This document shows, one piece after another, positions 36,901 to 51,900 of a stretch of 64,000 nt of DNA. The stretch spans positions 5,360,023-5,424,022 of the forward strand of contig WMCF01000034.1 in NCBI GenBank assembly GCA_009792885.1. Reading direction: 5' to 3'. The stretch is from Eremophila alpestris peregrina (taxonomy: Eukaryota > Chordata > Aves > Passeriformes > Alaudidae). How positions within the stretch are numbered: position 1 is the stretch's first letter; each line of letters opens with the position of its first letter. The position numbers and the translations under genes are program-made. A model generated the notes under the pieces. That model made no database searches. It was not told where the DNA came from and saw nothing but the letters and a program-made list of their open reading frames with translations.

Positions 36901-39900
36901 GAAGATCAGAGGTATAAATTATTTCACTCCACCCCACTTTTACACAAAGTGTAGAAGAAGGGTATCAAAGAGAAAAACTAAAGCTATATCACCTGCATTG
37001 TCAACAGAAAGATTTGCCAGTGGCAAATTCACATAAGATAAAGGGAAGAGATCACAACACCTTTCCTGAATCTTAGAGATACAATTATTTCAAATTTTAT
37101 TTAGGTTACAAGAATTTTTACTTACTATTTCCTATTGGTTTTGGAAAGTCTTGAAGAAAGATCTACTGGAACACTACAAAACCTAATCTAAAGAAAATAA
37201 TTTAAGCTTTGCTGAATGCCCTACATCCTGTAAACTGACCTGTCCTTCACATATTCAACCCCAACTGCGTTCTCAGGAGAACACTGTTGCATAGACAGAA
37301 ATGAAGCAATTTTTATTTCAATTAGAAGTTAAATTAGGAGATAACACAGCAGGAATGGTTGTATCACTATTAACCATTACCATGACACAAACTGCAAAAA
37401 AACCATCAGTGGTGGATTTGCTTTATGGGAGGAGAACTGAAAGTTAAAACACTGCTTTCCTCAAGAAACTGTTTTAAGCTCTCATAACTGGATCTCTGAC
37501 CTCTTCACATATAGTAATGACTATTTCTTTTTTATAAAGAAATGTGTATACACATCATCTTAAACATTTGTCTGAAACTGTTTGCACACAGTAACTTGTA
37601 AGTATTACCTTTATTTCTCTGCCCAGCCATAACACGAAAATGTAGTCTGGTTTCTTTACATTTTTACCATGTGGTCTGGCAGTAGAAAACCAAACTACAA
37701 CTAAAATATTATTTAAGAAATAAAGTAGCACACCTTATTTAAGCTGTTACCCCATTATTTAAAATATTTATACTTTAACAGCAACTTTCTTCTTCCCTTA
37801 GCCTCTAGTGAATTTGGGGGTTTTTCCTCCATGGAACATGCATTCTCAAGCGAGAATCACTTGATACTAAGTTACAAACATACTAAGTTTGTAACTTCTT
37901 TGTATGTCAACCTACAGAAGGACTGAAAGAAAAGAATTCAGAGCCTTCAGTCTAAACTCCAGTTAGTTTTGCAGAGAATGCAGCTGATTGAAAATGTTTG
38001 AAAAATGCCATATTGGTGGTACTCTGCAAAATGAGCCATCAATACAATCAATACTTACTCTCTAAAATTCCTGCTGTGGATTTTTGGAAGAGTGGCAGTT
38101 AGTTGCTTTGAAGACACAGATCCTTCTTGAGATTCCTTGATCCCCTTGAGCTCAGGAAACCCTTCAGCATCTTGTGTTACCAAAACAGCTACCATGTAAA
38201 TCAAGATATTTCAATGAGAAGACAGCCCAAAAGGCATTGTGAAGAGATTAATCTGTTAAGCATGTAGGTAAGAGTCACTACTTTAGTACTAGAACAGTCT
38301 GTGGTAGTAGGGAAACAGTTTTTTGTTTTGTTTTTTAAATCTCTTAAGGATTTTTTCTCATTTCAAACCTCATTAATTGCCAGAGGTAGGTGGAAAGACT
38401 CCTTACAACATATCATAAAACCAACAGGCATAGAAGTGTGGAACAGTAATCAGAATCCCTATTACTGACTTTCAGCTTTGGCCCCCTTTACAGTCAAGAT
38501 AAGCCTGAGGTGAATCTCAGAAATCTCTGAAGTTGCAGCCTTCATTTGGCAATATTTGGCAGTTATTTTCTAAAGTACTAAATGTGCTCAAATTTCCAGC
38601 TACATACTGTATTACAGGTTCTCTCAAAAGATACCTGCTTGACTATCCTGCAGAAGTGTTGCGTTTTCAGTAACATTTCCTGCTGTCTGACAAATGTTAT
38701 CTTCATCTTTTGGTGCTGCTTTCTGTTCTAAGAGGTGCTGCTGTTTTCTTTGTTCTCTTTCTTTCAGAATAATCTAAAAATATATATCAAAACCAAACCA
38801 ATCGGACGTCAAGCAGATAACAAAGCATTACTCTTATCACATATTTACACAAAAACATTTATAAAGTGGTTCAGTATTAGCACCTGAAGTTTACAACCTT
38901 TTCTTTCTCTTTGCACGTAAACAGAAGGGAAGGTAATTCCTAATTTTATATAGAAAAGGACTTTTACCCTGATTACCAGTGTATGGGTGGAGAAAATATT
39001 TACTAGGGAGGGATAAACTACAAGGGCAGAATTAAAATTTTAAAAATCCTCTGTATATAAGATGTAGCAGGAAGCAACGTGAATGGGCAAAGAGGGAAGA
39101 TACAACAGAAATCATCAGTTGGACCTGAACACCTGTTGGTGCAGAGTCACCTGGAGTTCTGGCTTGGAAGAGCACAGAAACATTAACAACCTCTGTTTGA
39201 TCCATTCTCCCCAGTCCTGCAAATAAGGTCATCTTTGCCAAACCAAGCAGTATTTCTTTGCATGTCCCCCTGTACCAATGATGCATGGACACTTTTGCAG
39301 TGGCACTTTATCAGGTGTCAACTGATTCAAGGGAGAAAGTGTATTTTTGGGGAATCTGTATATGCCAGTTATCAAGACTACCCTCTTCTAATCCCTCCCC
39401 TCTTTGAAAGCAAGCAAAGCTAAAATTGAATTCAGACAAGTGGACACTGAGATGCAGATCTCCATATGAGGCGGCTTAACCGACTCCCAGAGTAATACAT
39501 TACCCTAAACTTCTACAATTCAAAGTAAAAAAACCCGACCTTTTTAAGAGGTGTTGGTCTCTTTGCTTTAGGTACTTCTCTCTGTTTCCCTTTCTTTACC
39601 AAAGGAGCACTGGAATCCAAGGGATTATGAGGCATCTTTCCTTGGTTTAAACGGTGACTTCTTGTAGCTGCAGCAGGGTCTTTAGACAGCAATGGTACAG
39701 CACCACCAACTGAGATTTAAGAAGAAATCTGCATCAGACAACTAAAATGAATAAGCGACCTAGAATCCAATTTCAAGTTTAAGACTGCTATACACATACT
39801 AAAATTGTGTTGTGTTGCTATTAACAATATCATATATCTTTGAACAATGTTATTTTTAAAAGATACTCCTCACAAAAGACTGCTGTGTCCTCTATTTCTA

Positions 39901-42900
39901 TTATATCCCTGGAATCACAATGTGTGTCTCAAAAGCAGAATTTGTCCAAACATGCAGCCCAATCTATCTTCAATACCATGCCATGCTGCCTTGGTAAACC
40001 TTCAGGAATTGCTGGGTCTCACATGGTGGTGTCATTTCCTCCTTCACAGATTCTGTACTGGGTTAAGATAAATACTGAGTAGAAGTATTGCAGATTTTAG
40101 ATTTACTTCCTGTAAATAAACTTAAGAACTTGGGCCTACCTTTTGTAACACCTTAATGAAGCTGGATGAAATTCATTTGCAAATGGGTCATGAGTAATTC
40201 AAAGCTACAGCTAAGTCTCTTTTGCTTAACCTGCAAAGCTCGATGAAGATGTCCATTTTACTTGGATTTTTTTTCAGAGGTTTAGAGCACAGAAGCTTTA
40301 AATGACTAAACCTGGATCTTCCACACCATGACCTCACTTCAAACAAACTACTCTCCCTCACTATCAGTAGGCACTGCTGTATCCTGTAGAACACTTTGTC
40401 AAACTTCAGTTACCTGCAATATAAGGCAGTTCCATTAGCAAGTCAATGGAGAGGATGACTAAGTATCAGTGGAACCAGCCTGATATCTCCCTCTGTGACT
40501 CAGGCAACCTCTGTCCCCTAAACACATGCAAATATTCTGGCAGCTTGTCTTAAGACATCTTCATTTACTGCTTCCACAGTATTTAGATGCAGATACTTCC
40601 ACATCACATGCAGTACTCTTACCATAGACAGTTTACACCATAAAACTGCTACACTTGATGCTCCTTTTTTGGCTCTGTGTATCAAAGGCAAACTGAGAAC
40701 ACTGACAAGAACACGCAGCATAGATGGCTAAAAAAACTGAAGCTGGAATTGCAGCAATAAATAAGCATGCACCCTGCAGACACGTATTTCCTTCAGTGTA
40801 CATCACCATTTCAACTTCACAGTTTTCATGTTCCTAAACTTGGTGACTTTACCAGTGTTACCTATCATGTGAAGTAGTAAGTGGAATAAAAACAACTCTC
40901 ACACTCCTTTCTGATCTTGTTTACTGTCCTCTTTTTGGTAACAGAGGTCAGCACAATGCCACTTTGCAAATTAAAATTGTACTTTGGTACACACCAGATC
41001 AATGTACTGAACATTAAAAAAGCGTAAAGCTAAGTTAACATCTGCCTTATGCTTCCAGGATACAAACATGACACGTCAATTTCTCTTCTGCAGCAGATTC
41101 AGGCACAGGAAACTTAGTATTAGAAAATAGGTACTTTGACCCATACCTTTGTGGCCCACCATCTACTCATCAATCCATGCTGAGTGGATTTTATAGAATT
41201 TGAAGAAAAAAAAATTTAATTTTATAATTAATTTTATATAATTTTATAGGATTGTATGGAGTTTTATAGAAATTTTATAGGAAAAAATCTGTATTTTGTG
41301 ATCTCAGTACTGTGAGATGAAATCTCTTGTGGTAAGATCTCCTTCTAAAATAATTTCTAAAAAAAAAAAAAAACTTTGCTGAAATAAGAGAAATTTTACC
41401 ATCACTGAATGCTAGCAAATATCCTGGTTCCTTTTGCAAAGTATACTACACCAGCATAATCAAGATTAAATTTTGACCTATAATGAGAAAGGTAATGAGC
41501 TTTTTTTTTTCCCTGCTTCCTGGTTATACATCCTATTGAATTTAAAGACCCTCTCCATTAACAAAGCTTAGCATTTTGTTAACATAAATTATTTCACGAT
41601 TAAGAGGTATGTCAGAACTCATCCTCTGGCTTGGTCTGCCTGAGTCTCATATAACCTCTGTGCTTGAAAAGGAGCTTTTCCAATCAAGCCTCAGATCCAT
41701 GATCTCTAGAATCATAGGAGAATAAGAAAGCCTTTGTTATTGTGTAGCCCCTTCCTGCCCATTCAGATCAGAATGACAGACATTCTTAAGGAAGAGCAAA
41801 AACCATCCACAAACACTGGAACTTCTGTCAAAGCAACATTTCAGTCATGCCTTGTATTTTATACAAGGCACTCTTTCACAAATCAGTGTCCTTAAGATAT
41901 TTCTTTCCATAAGCCTTCCATCAAACAATTCAGATTGTCATCCATTTAAAATTTCTTTTTAAAGAACCTTAATTTTCTCTTGTATCTGGTGAACTGTGCT
42001 CAGTGCCTGCACAGAGATCATCACAGATCAGAAATCAGACTACATTTAATGTCTGAATACTTAAAAACAGCTTAAGGTGAAAAAAAGGAAATTTCATAGT
42101 AACCAATACCTGAAAATACCACAGGTTTAGGAGACTGTTTTGACTTCTCTGTTTGCTGCTTCTGCTCCAAGACTGCAAGCATGCCACCCAAATCCAGCTG
42201 CACTGGAATTTGACTCTTCTTACCACTGCTCCTGGATGTTTCCTGAACAAGTGCAGCACCAGTTAGTAATGCCCTCCACTTCAGAATGCAAAGACCATTA
42301 TTTTTTATGGTGTAATACACTCTTTTAACATCTTTATCCACAACACTTCTGTTCTTTAATGTCACCCAATGATCTTCATATAAACATCGACTTTAATGTA
42401 AAAAAATGTAAGGAAATCAGAAACAGTTCAGGTAACTTTAAAAAATGCTGCTGCAACAAATCATGTAAGTATAAAGTCTTCAGTAAAGGAAGGCTTTTAT
42501 GTCAGGTCCCACTTTGGTCAGACTGTCATCTATGTTTGAGAGAGATAAAAGTTTTCTTAAAAGTATAGAAAAACTACTGTGGTTCTTCCAGAGTATGTGA
42601 TTGCAACACACATCATTATCTCCAGTGTCTCACTATAAAGAGAGGTCACCATCTTTGTACCACCTCCTCACAAGCACTCATCTTCCTCTCTGCTTTGAAG
42701 AGAAGGCAAAAGCCATGATCCATATTTAATGACACAGAAAATAAAAAGACTACAAATAAATAGTGTGGTAAAGACTCTGAACAAATAAACTACCACACCA
42801 AAACATGTGAAGGAAATGACTGCCAGATTTGGCACTTTTTGAAGTCTTATCTGGGAGAATCAATTCATTGCAATTTCTGTTGCAACAGGGTTACAGAACA

Positions 42901-45900
42901 TGACCTCCTAAATCTTCAACTGTGATGTCACCTAGCATCAGAGCTGCACTAGAACCTACTCGCCATCACATAAAACCACTTCCTGACCTCTCCTGTTTCT
43001 CTGTATTCCTCCTCCTTGCCCCAAGACAAGGGGATCTCCTTGCCTCCTGTCTTGGTCAGAACCACTTTTAGGAGGTTCCCAGTTCCTTATGGCAATCAGT
43101 TTGGACTGGATTTATGCCATTATCAAGTAAAACAGGTGAAAGAAAAATTCCTGACATCTGAAACCCACATATATTAATGAAAAGTTTGTATTTTTCCCTA
43201 AACACTGTATCAAACCCTGGAGGCTGGCAGTTACTACCACTGATTGCTTCTAATTAAAAGGACCATGTCACTTACCTCAAAGTAGGAATGCAGAATCCCA
43301 GATGAGCATGGACTTAGTTTATATTTAAACAGGCTCATTTTCTTTGTCAATTTGGAGTTGTGAATTTCTCTTCAAACATGAATTCACTTACCTGAGTTTT
43401 CTTTCTTTCTAACACAGAAGATGAAGCTTGTTTCCCTGACAGTCCATCCACCTTGGGAGTTTCATCCAGAGAGGGAGACAAACTATCACAAGGCTCTTCA
43501 GAGAGATGGATCTTAAAATTTAAAGACAAAAGGTGGCAGGGAGGAAAAAAATATTTAAGAACAAGACACATGGAGAAGGGTGAGGAAGAAATTAAAAATT
43601 CCAAGTGCATCTTCAGCACATCTGTGAATGACACCAAGCCAAACAGTACACTTCAGGGTAGGGATGCCATCCAGAATGATGGATGGCACTCCTGAAAGGT
43701 TTGAGGGGTGTGTCTGTGTGAAACTCATGAAGTTCAGCAAGGCCAAGTGCAAGCTGCTGTACCTGCACTGAGGCAATCCCCAGTACCAGCACAGGCTGGG
43801 GGATGAACAGATGGAGAGCAGCCCTGAGGAGAAGGACCTGGGGGTGCTGGTGGGTGAGAGGCTGGACATGACCCAGCCATAGGCACTCCCAGCCCAGAAA
43901 GCCAAACGTGTCCTGGGCTGTGCATAAAGAAACGTGGCCCATGAATTGAGGAGCGATTCTCTCCCTTTGCTCTTGTGTGCCCCTACTGGAGTACCGTGCC
44001 CAGTTCTGGGATCCCCAGCACAACAAAGACATGGACATGCTACAGCAGGTCCAGAGGATGGCCACAGAAACGGTCAGAGGAATACCTCTCTTATTATAAA
44101 GTGTGGAGAGCGTTGAGTTTGTTCAACCTCGAAGAGAGAAGGCTCTGGCAAGACCATACATGGCCTTCTAGAAGGGTGACCATTTATCGGCTGCCATTCT
44201 ACCTAATTATATTCATGGGGGCTTTTTTCAGATTTGGAAGAAAAAACTAGCAAGGCAGCTTCATTTTCAAATATTTATTACAGGCATACGAATGGCCTAA
44301 TGATCACATCTCCGTAGTGTACGTAAGCTTTGAGGGGTTATATTCTACTTATATCTACAAAGCTAAGGAGCTGCTTTCATCTGAGCTGCATGTGAGTACA
44401 GCACCTTTTTTTGTAATAAATCTTTTTTAAGTAATTGCTATGCCTTTTGCTACTCACTTCTTATTGTCAAAGGTATTTACTGCCTCAAACAAAGCAAACA
44501 ACAGTTTTGTTTTCCTGTGTTTCGAGTTTTTTTAAACGACTAAAATTCATTGGGAAATAAAGCCAAGGACCAGAATTTTTAGTAGCAAAACTAATTTCAA
44601 AGCAACTGAAACCTGGAATTATTATTTATGCTACTTGCTTTGACAGAACAACCACATTTTCAATCCTTGTGATTTATGCTTAGGATTAATTCGCTTATTG
44701 AATGCATTTCTAAATTAATTCTTGAGATTTATTTCACTAATGTGAAAAAAACCCCCCAAAAAACCTGAACAACTTGGATTCATAATTGACATTTGACTCA
44801 CACAGTGTCACAAGATTACTTACTTCAGGCTGCTTTCTGACTGCAGAAGTAAAGGATGGCTTCTGAGGTCCTACCCTGCTTCTCCTATCAAAAGCAGCTG
44901 CCAGATGAGGAAACTCCTCAACATCCTAAACAAATAAACCAAATAATGATTTAATAAGAATAATCAATTCTGTATTTTCAAAACCTTTTCCTACACTCCA
45001 ACAATTTTCTCCCTACTTATCAAGCATTCATCATAATTTGTTTCACTGTACAAAAATTCAAAAGCCAAGGGTAGTGCCACCAGCTATGACAAGTATAACA
45101 ATGGTCAAATCTTCTATGCAGCAGCTAATTCAGGACTGAAACAGCTTGAAACAGAAATGCTTCCAAAAGCAGCTTGTTATGGTTGTCAGCTGATGGAAAT
45201 TGTTAGAGGCAAACAGCTCCTAAAGGAGTGTTTGCAAAATAATTTAAGAGCCTTGTGAACAACTTCCCTCTTCTTCCAGTACAGTCTCCAGCTGTGCAAT
45301 TCTGCTGTAAACATGTGAATGGTGAAGAACAGAATAGGCAGTATGTACTAGACTACAGAAATAAACACAGAAATTACTCAAATTATTATGGCTTACACAC
45401 AAGAGTAAGTTTTATTAGCAGAGGATCCACTGTGCAGAATCTGGATTAATCAAGTGCAGACAGGCTGAAGTTTGCCCTATACTCATCACCCTATACCCAC
45501 TGTCTCCATCATAACCATCCCAATCCACCAGCTAGGGTTTTGCTCCTCCTTCTACTTCCTTTTCCTATCACAGCTTTTTAAGCTGCGATACCACTGAACA
45601 CAGCAAAACTTTTTCCAGCCTGAAAGGCTTCATTTAAACACTGCAAGCTAGGAAGCTCCAGCACAAGGACTGACACACTTCAACCAATGAAGTAATTTTA
45701 AAGAAACTTGCAAGTAAGCCAAAAAGCAACTGCAGGGAAGAGAAAAAGTATTTTACAAATACACTCTTTTCAGCTCAGAAGGTTTAAATAAGTCTGTCCA
45801 ATCGCTTCTGAAATGCAAACAGATTTCAGACATTTGCAACATGCTGTAGCAAACTGAATAATTAAGACGTAGCACTCGGTGTGAGGTGTGCTACAGTGTG

Positions 45901-48900
45901 AGGTTACAGCTACCAGTATTTGTTCTTACCATCTGTAAGAATATCAAACATAAGGAGAAAGGTCAAGTAATTTCCTTTTTATTTTCTTACCACTGCTATA
46001 TTCCCATTTAGCCATCTCTTTAACATATTGAGAAGTCCTAATTTTGTTCAGTCTTGCCTCCCATAGAAATTGTTTCATACCTTTGATTATTTTTGGAGCC
46101 TTTTGTTTATCTTTTTTAGTTCAAATATGTGTGTTTTTAAGGAATAGGGAGAATATAAGAAAACAAAATCCACACTATATTTAGATCAGATGTGCCCTGA
46201 AATTCTGTATTGTCATAATTTAAATTTTTATTTTCCTAGTAATTCCCAGCACTGTTTACATGTCTGTCCAGCAATGACTGGATTATCAACAGCAGTTTCA
46301 ATATTTAACTCAAGGAATATCTCAAGGTCAGGACCTACCAAGGTGTATGAAAAGACAGGATTGTTTTTCTCCAGATGTATCCATTTACGCTTATTAGCAC
46401 TGTCTATAAATGACTGACCTTTATAAAACTAGAAAGCAATCCAATACATTGCTCTGTTGAGCTGCTGCACATAAACAGAACCTTCTTAAACCTCCTGGGC
46501 GCCCAGAAGCTCCATGTGTGTCATCTCTTCAAGGCTCATTATTTCAAGGGCATCACACAGGCATCTCACCCGAACTGATGAGGACATAAGCATTTCCAGC
46601 AAACCAGGAGGGTCAGAAAGCTTTCACCCACAGCTACAACGGATGCTGCATCTACATCACAGATTTCAGTGCAACGTGTACGTCATATTCCATGGTTCTA
46701 TGCAATTGTTTTTCAAATTTAGACTTCAGAAGTCCCATTATCATCCTGCTATTTTCTGTGACTTCTGCCACTGTCTTTCAGTTCATACAAGGTTTATTCA
46801 TAGCATACAGCAAAAATATAGCAAATACTCTTCTGAAGAAAAGAACTAGCAGATCTTTGATTTTACCCATAATTTTCTAGCAAGGAGATCTATTAATACT
46901 AATTTCTTGTGCCATTCCTGGACAAGGAACCACACAATGAAACCATGTAGACACAGTTCTGCTTCATGTTCCACATTAAAATGTACAGAACAGAAGCCAG
47001 CCAGGAAAGCTTCTTTACACTGTCGTTTCAGAGACTGGGTATTATGTACTCTAGATCAAAGATGTACGTCAACACATGCACATGCTGTACAGTATCAGGC
47101 CTTCAATGAAGCACTGTTAACCACGCACCAGACAAAAGTCCTCTAAGATGGGAGAGGCTCATGTCTTTGCAATACTGATACACCGAAGTATCAAAATACT
47201 AATATGCCTATTACAGTTACATGAATTTGGAAGGAAACACAAAAACTAAAAATCAGAAATGTAAGCATTGTCAATTGTGTTACACAGAAACTGCTTCCAG
47301 CTGTGAGACAACTAGAATTGTAATACTGTACCCCAATCTTCAAAACTGTGGCACACTGTAGCACCCAGTATATTCCCCATACCCCAAGCAACAACTGCTA
47401 CAGAATATTTCTAATTTGGGAAATTGTGCTAACCAAACATGTGGTAACTACAACAGTTTCCTACCAGTAACCTCAGACAAACATCTCAGTTGAAAAAAAC
47501 TGTACCAACTGCACCTATTTACAAATAGGATTTTAACTTAAATTTGTAAAAAGCTGTGTTGACATTTAGTCGTCTAGTACACTCATAATCTTTTGTTAAA
47601 AGAACAACAACAAAAATTTCTTTGGTTTACCTCAATCTTCGGTGGTTCCTGTATTACATTAGGTTCACCTTGAGGTCTTTCTACATCAGTGGGTGACTTT
47701 AGCTTTTTCTTCTTTTTCTTTTTTTTTTTCTTCTTTTCTGACCCCTCTTCAGGTTCAGTTTCACTCGCAATATCTTTTGCTCCTGACTGCTGCAAAAGAC
47801 CATGGAGGCATGACCTCTAAAAACGAAGCTTTTTCAGTATCACCCACCAAAATATATGCAAGTGACTAGCCTTACACTACTAAAGGATATCTTAATCAAT
47901 CCAAGCTGGGACATTAAGAGGACAAGGAAAACTCAGTATCTCTTAGAAATTCATAGCTACAGCAAGAATTCTTCAGTTGCAGCATACTGTATTGTTATCA
48001 GAATGTATTGGGACTACTGGATTTAATTAGGAAATATTAAACCAAATAAGGCAAGAGTTCCGTGTTTCATGCCTCATTCTGAGGGTCAGGAATTTGAAAA
48101 AAAATCTAGTCTCTAAGTTGAAAGTTCTTATTTCTGGACTAGCACTGTCTTTTTGATATCCTGTGATTCTTTTCCATGACAAGAAAAATTCTAGTAAGAA
48201 GAAGCTGACTTCGTATAATCTCTTAAATGAAGCGGATACTGTACAGAGCCCAGGAAAAAAAAAAGGCAATTAAAAGACACAAACACAGTGACAGGTATTA
48301 GATGAGAGTACAGAATTCTCAAGTACCTTTGGTTCACTCTCCTGCTTTCCTTTGCCTCTGGAAAGACCCTCAGATGCTGGTGATGAAACAATTTTCTTTG
48401 GGGGCTGCGAAAGTACCAGGGCCCAAGACATATGTGGCTGAGCAGAGCCATCTGCAGGTGCTTCAGGAAATAACATCGGGAAAAAAGTAAACACAAAAAT
48501 GTCTCAATAACAGTCCTCAAATACTCAAAGGAAAAGGATCAGTAATTAATTAGTAGAGTCTGAGCAAATAAAGAAGAGTCACATCCTTTCTGAGGAAGGA
48601 CTGGAATAAAACACACATTTTATTTCTCCAGCAAGCTTTCCTGAATTTTAACTACTCCATATACTGCCAAACACTATATGCATAAACACAATTAACTGAT
48701 ATTTGGAAATCTGTACTGTATCACACTAATTCCATACTCCCATGCTCATCTTCAAAATACTGAAAATTCTGCTATGTTTATACACAAAATTCCTTTAATA
48801 TTCCTCCTAGCAGTCATGCAGCTTTCATGCACAAGGCCACATCACTACTTTTTATTTTCTGAAAACTTTCTGGTGTTACAGGCGTTCATAGCAGCTGAAA

Positions 48901-51900
48901 TACTTCCCCCAGTGTATCTCAGTGTACAGTGTACTCACTACCACGCAGGTGTGTCAGTGTTTTGAACAGCATTTTGAAAGACATAATTCATTTTGTAAAT
49001 ATTCCTAACACAAAGCAAATACAGAACACAATCCAGGTTTTTCTTAAGAATGAGAACAATAAAACAGCATAATGGGTTTAGATGGCTAAATTTTGGTAGC
49101 AGGGGAATGTTGCAGTAGGTGCTGTGAAGAGATGGACATGGTCAGCCCCAGACAGCTCCAATACAGACCCATCCCCAGCCTCAGCTGGGCCCATCAGCCA
49201 TGCTGATGGTGCCTATATTCAGGAAGAGAGAAAAACACATGCAGGAGTTGGAAGAAGGAATGATAAGAAAATCCATGGATGCAGCAGCCCAGCAGACACC
49301 AAGGTCAGTGCAGAAGGAGGGGGAGGAGGTGCTGGAACAGAGGTTCCCCTACAGCCCCTGGTGCAGACCATGGTGAGGCAGCTGTGCCCCTGCAGCCCTG
49401 TAGAGAAAGAAGTGACAGAGAGGCCCCTGTCTCTCTATGTCACTCAGGGCAGGCAGGAGATATTAGGAAGGAGAAAGGATTGGAGGAAAGTGGCTTTAGT
49501 TTTGTTTTTGCTTCTCACCATCTGACCCCATTTTAATTGACAATAAGGTGCCAATCTTCATCAAGTTGAGTCTGTTTTGCCCAGCAAGCAAGCAATCTCC
49601 CTGCCCTTATTTTGGTTCACAAGCTTCTTTATCTTATTTTCTTCTCCTGTCCCGCTGAGAAGGGAGAGCCAGAGAACAGCTGTGTGTGAGTCTGACTGCC
49701 TGCCACGGTCCACCTACCAGAAACTGCTACTTCTTTCTCAGGGACAGGAATTGACAATAGTTTTTAACCAAAAATCCCCATTATGAGATGACTTTAGAAG
49801 TTTTGGAATAACTTCGTCTTTAAAAGGCCCTTCAAGGCATTTCAATATGTACCTGTCCTGTCTGAGTCCTGTCTGAAGTTACTGGGAAGATAAGGACCAA
49901 ACAGTTCAGACTGGTACATGTCTGTGTATGCACAGAAATCCAGTGAGAGGCACTCAGACAATTTAATCTTAAAGTATGTGATGCTGATGAACAGAACTTT
50001 TTTCACAGGAAACTAGCCATGCAATAGCTTGTGGCAATTAAAAAAAAAGCTCTTCATCCACACAGCCAGACAACAGGTTAAAAAAAAAAAAACCACCCAA
50101 AGCCCCTCTTCCCCCCTAAATTCCCAAACAAAATGAACAAACATAAAAAAGGAAGGTGTTTTGGCATCATGGTTCCCTTAACAGAAATAACGTAAGACAC
50201 AGAAAAAATTTTAGGTGCATACTAAACTCTGGAGTTCCAGCTATTTAAAACAAATCTCCATAGAAAGACTAATCAAATATCTGTATCTCATTTACTCTTG
50301 GAAAAAATCTGCTTATGACTCAACAGACTTCCGATAACCAATCATGTTCCTTTTCTCACCTGAAACAACACCAGAGGCAATTACAGAAATATTTTCCCTT
50401 GAGAAGCAATGACACAATTAAATGGGACTCAATATTGGAGCCAGTTTTCTTTACTTTCCCCTGTGCTAGGTATTGGGGCCAGTCCTGTGTGATGTATCAA
50501 TGACCAAGATCAAGTCATACAAGTTCACATATGACACGAAACTGGGCAGGAGTGTTATCTGTTGGAGGGTAGGGAGACTCTGCAGAGGGATCTGGACAGG
50601 CTAGATTGATGGGCACAGAACAATTGCATGAGGTTTGGCAAGCTGAAATAATAGGTTCTGTCCTCCAGATTGTCACAACAATCTCATGCAGTGCTACACT
50701 TAGGGAAGAGCAGCAGGAAAGTTGCCCAAAGGAAAAGAACCTGGGGATGCTGGTGAGTTGCAGCTGCACATGAGCCAGAGTGCACCCAAGTGACTAAGAA
50801 CGCCAATGGCATCCTGGGCTGTACCAGCAGCAGTGTGGCCAGCAGGACCAGGGCAGGGATTGTCCCTCTGTACCCAGCACTGGTGAGGCCACACCTTCAT
50901 TGTGTTCAATTCTGGGCCCTTCACTACAAGAAAGACATTGAGGGGCTGGAGCACGTCCAGACAAGGGCAACAGAGCTGGTGAAGGGTCTGGAGCACAAGT
51001 CCTGTGAGGAGCAGCTGAGAGACCTGGGGTTGTTTAGCTTGGAGAAAAGGAGGCTCAGGGGACACCTCATCATTCTCCACAACCACCTGACAGGAGGGTG
51101 CAGCCAGGTGGGGGTTGACCTCTCCTCTCAGGTAACAAGAGACAGGACAAGAGGACACAGCCTCAAGTTGTACCAAGGCAGTTTTAGATTGGACATTAGG
51201 CAAAATTTCTTCACCAAAAGCATTATCAAGCATTGGACAGGCAGCCCAGTACGGTAGTTGATTCACTGCTCCTGGAGATATCTAAAACATGCATAGACTT
51301 GGCACTTAAGGACATGGTTTAGTGCTGGACCTGGCAGTGTTAGGGTCATGATCTCTTTCAAACTAAGTAATTCTTCAATTCTAAAGTCCCAGTTGATGAA
51401 ATGTATGAGCAAGAATGAGAGATAAGAGGTCATCTTGGAAATCTCATTAGAAAGAAAGTGATACAGCATTATTTCTGGGTCTTTTTCTTTTATAATGAGC
51501 TTGCTCCTAAATTATTTTTTTACTTTATACAGCAACAGCTCCTCAGAACACTTTAGTTTTCCAAACTGCAGAGTTACAAGCAGTTAAAAATGCAAGCAAA
51601 TAACTTTTGTTTGGAGAACTTACCCCTACCATCAAGCGAAGAAGGAATTAAATTGTCTCTTGCTTCATCTGAAGCTTTTGGTGAAGCTTTGCTTTTTGCA
51701 GAAGTATCTTCCTGTAAAAGAGATGGTGAGGTATCACAAAATTATTAAAATCACTGACCTAAACATAGCTAAACACAATAAATCACCATAAACTAAAAAA
51801 TTCTCAGCCCATCTACAGGTAAGGGCATAGGGACCTTTTCAGGCCTTTTGTTGCTTGTCTTAGTGGAACCATCATTTCAGCCCTATGGTACCACAAAATT

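Noticed and set aside
41705..41850. AGAATCATAG start suggesting an inverted CR1 tail
   Set aside because: Only a few bases match; the following sequence does not continue like CR1.
49124..49525. 133-codon open frame
   Set aside because: Lies within the degraded LTR and has no viral or host protein similarity that I can see.
50790..51257. 155-codon open frame that looks like a reverse transcriptase end
   Set aside because: It is the decayed ORF2 of a 5'-truncated CR1, not a host gene.
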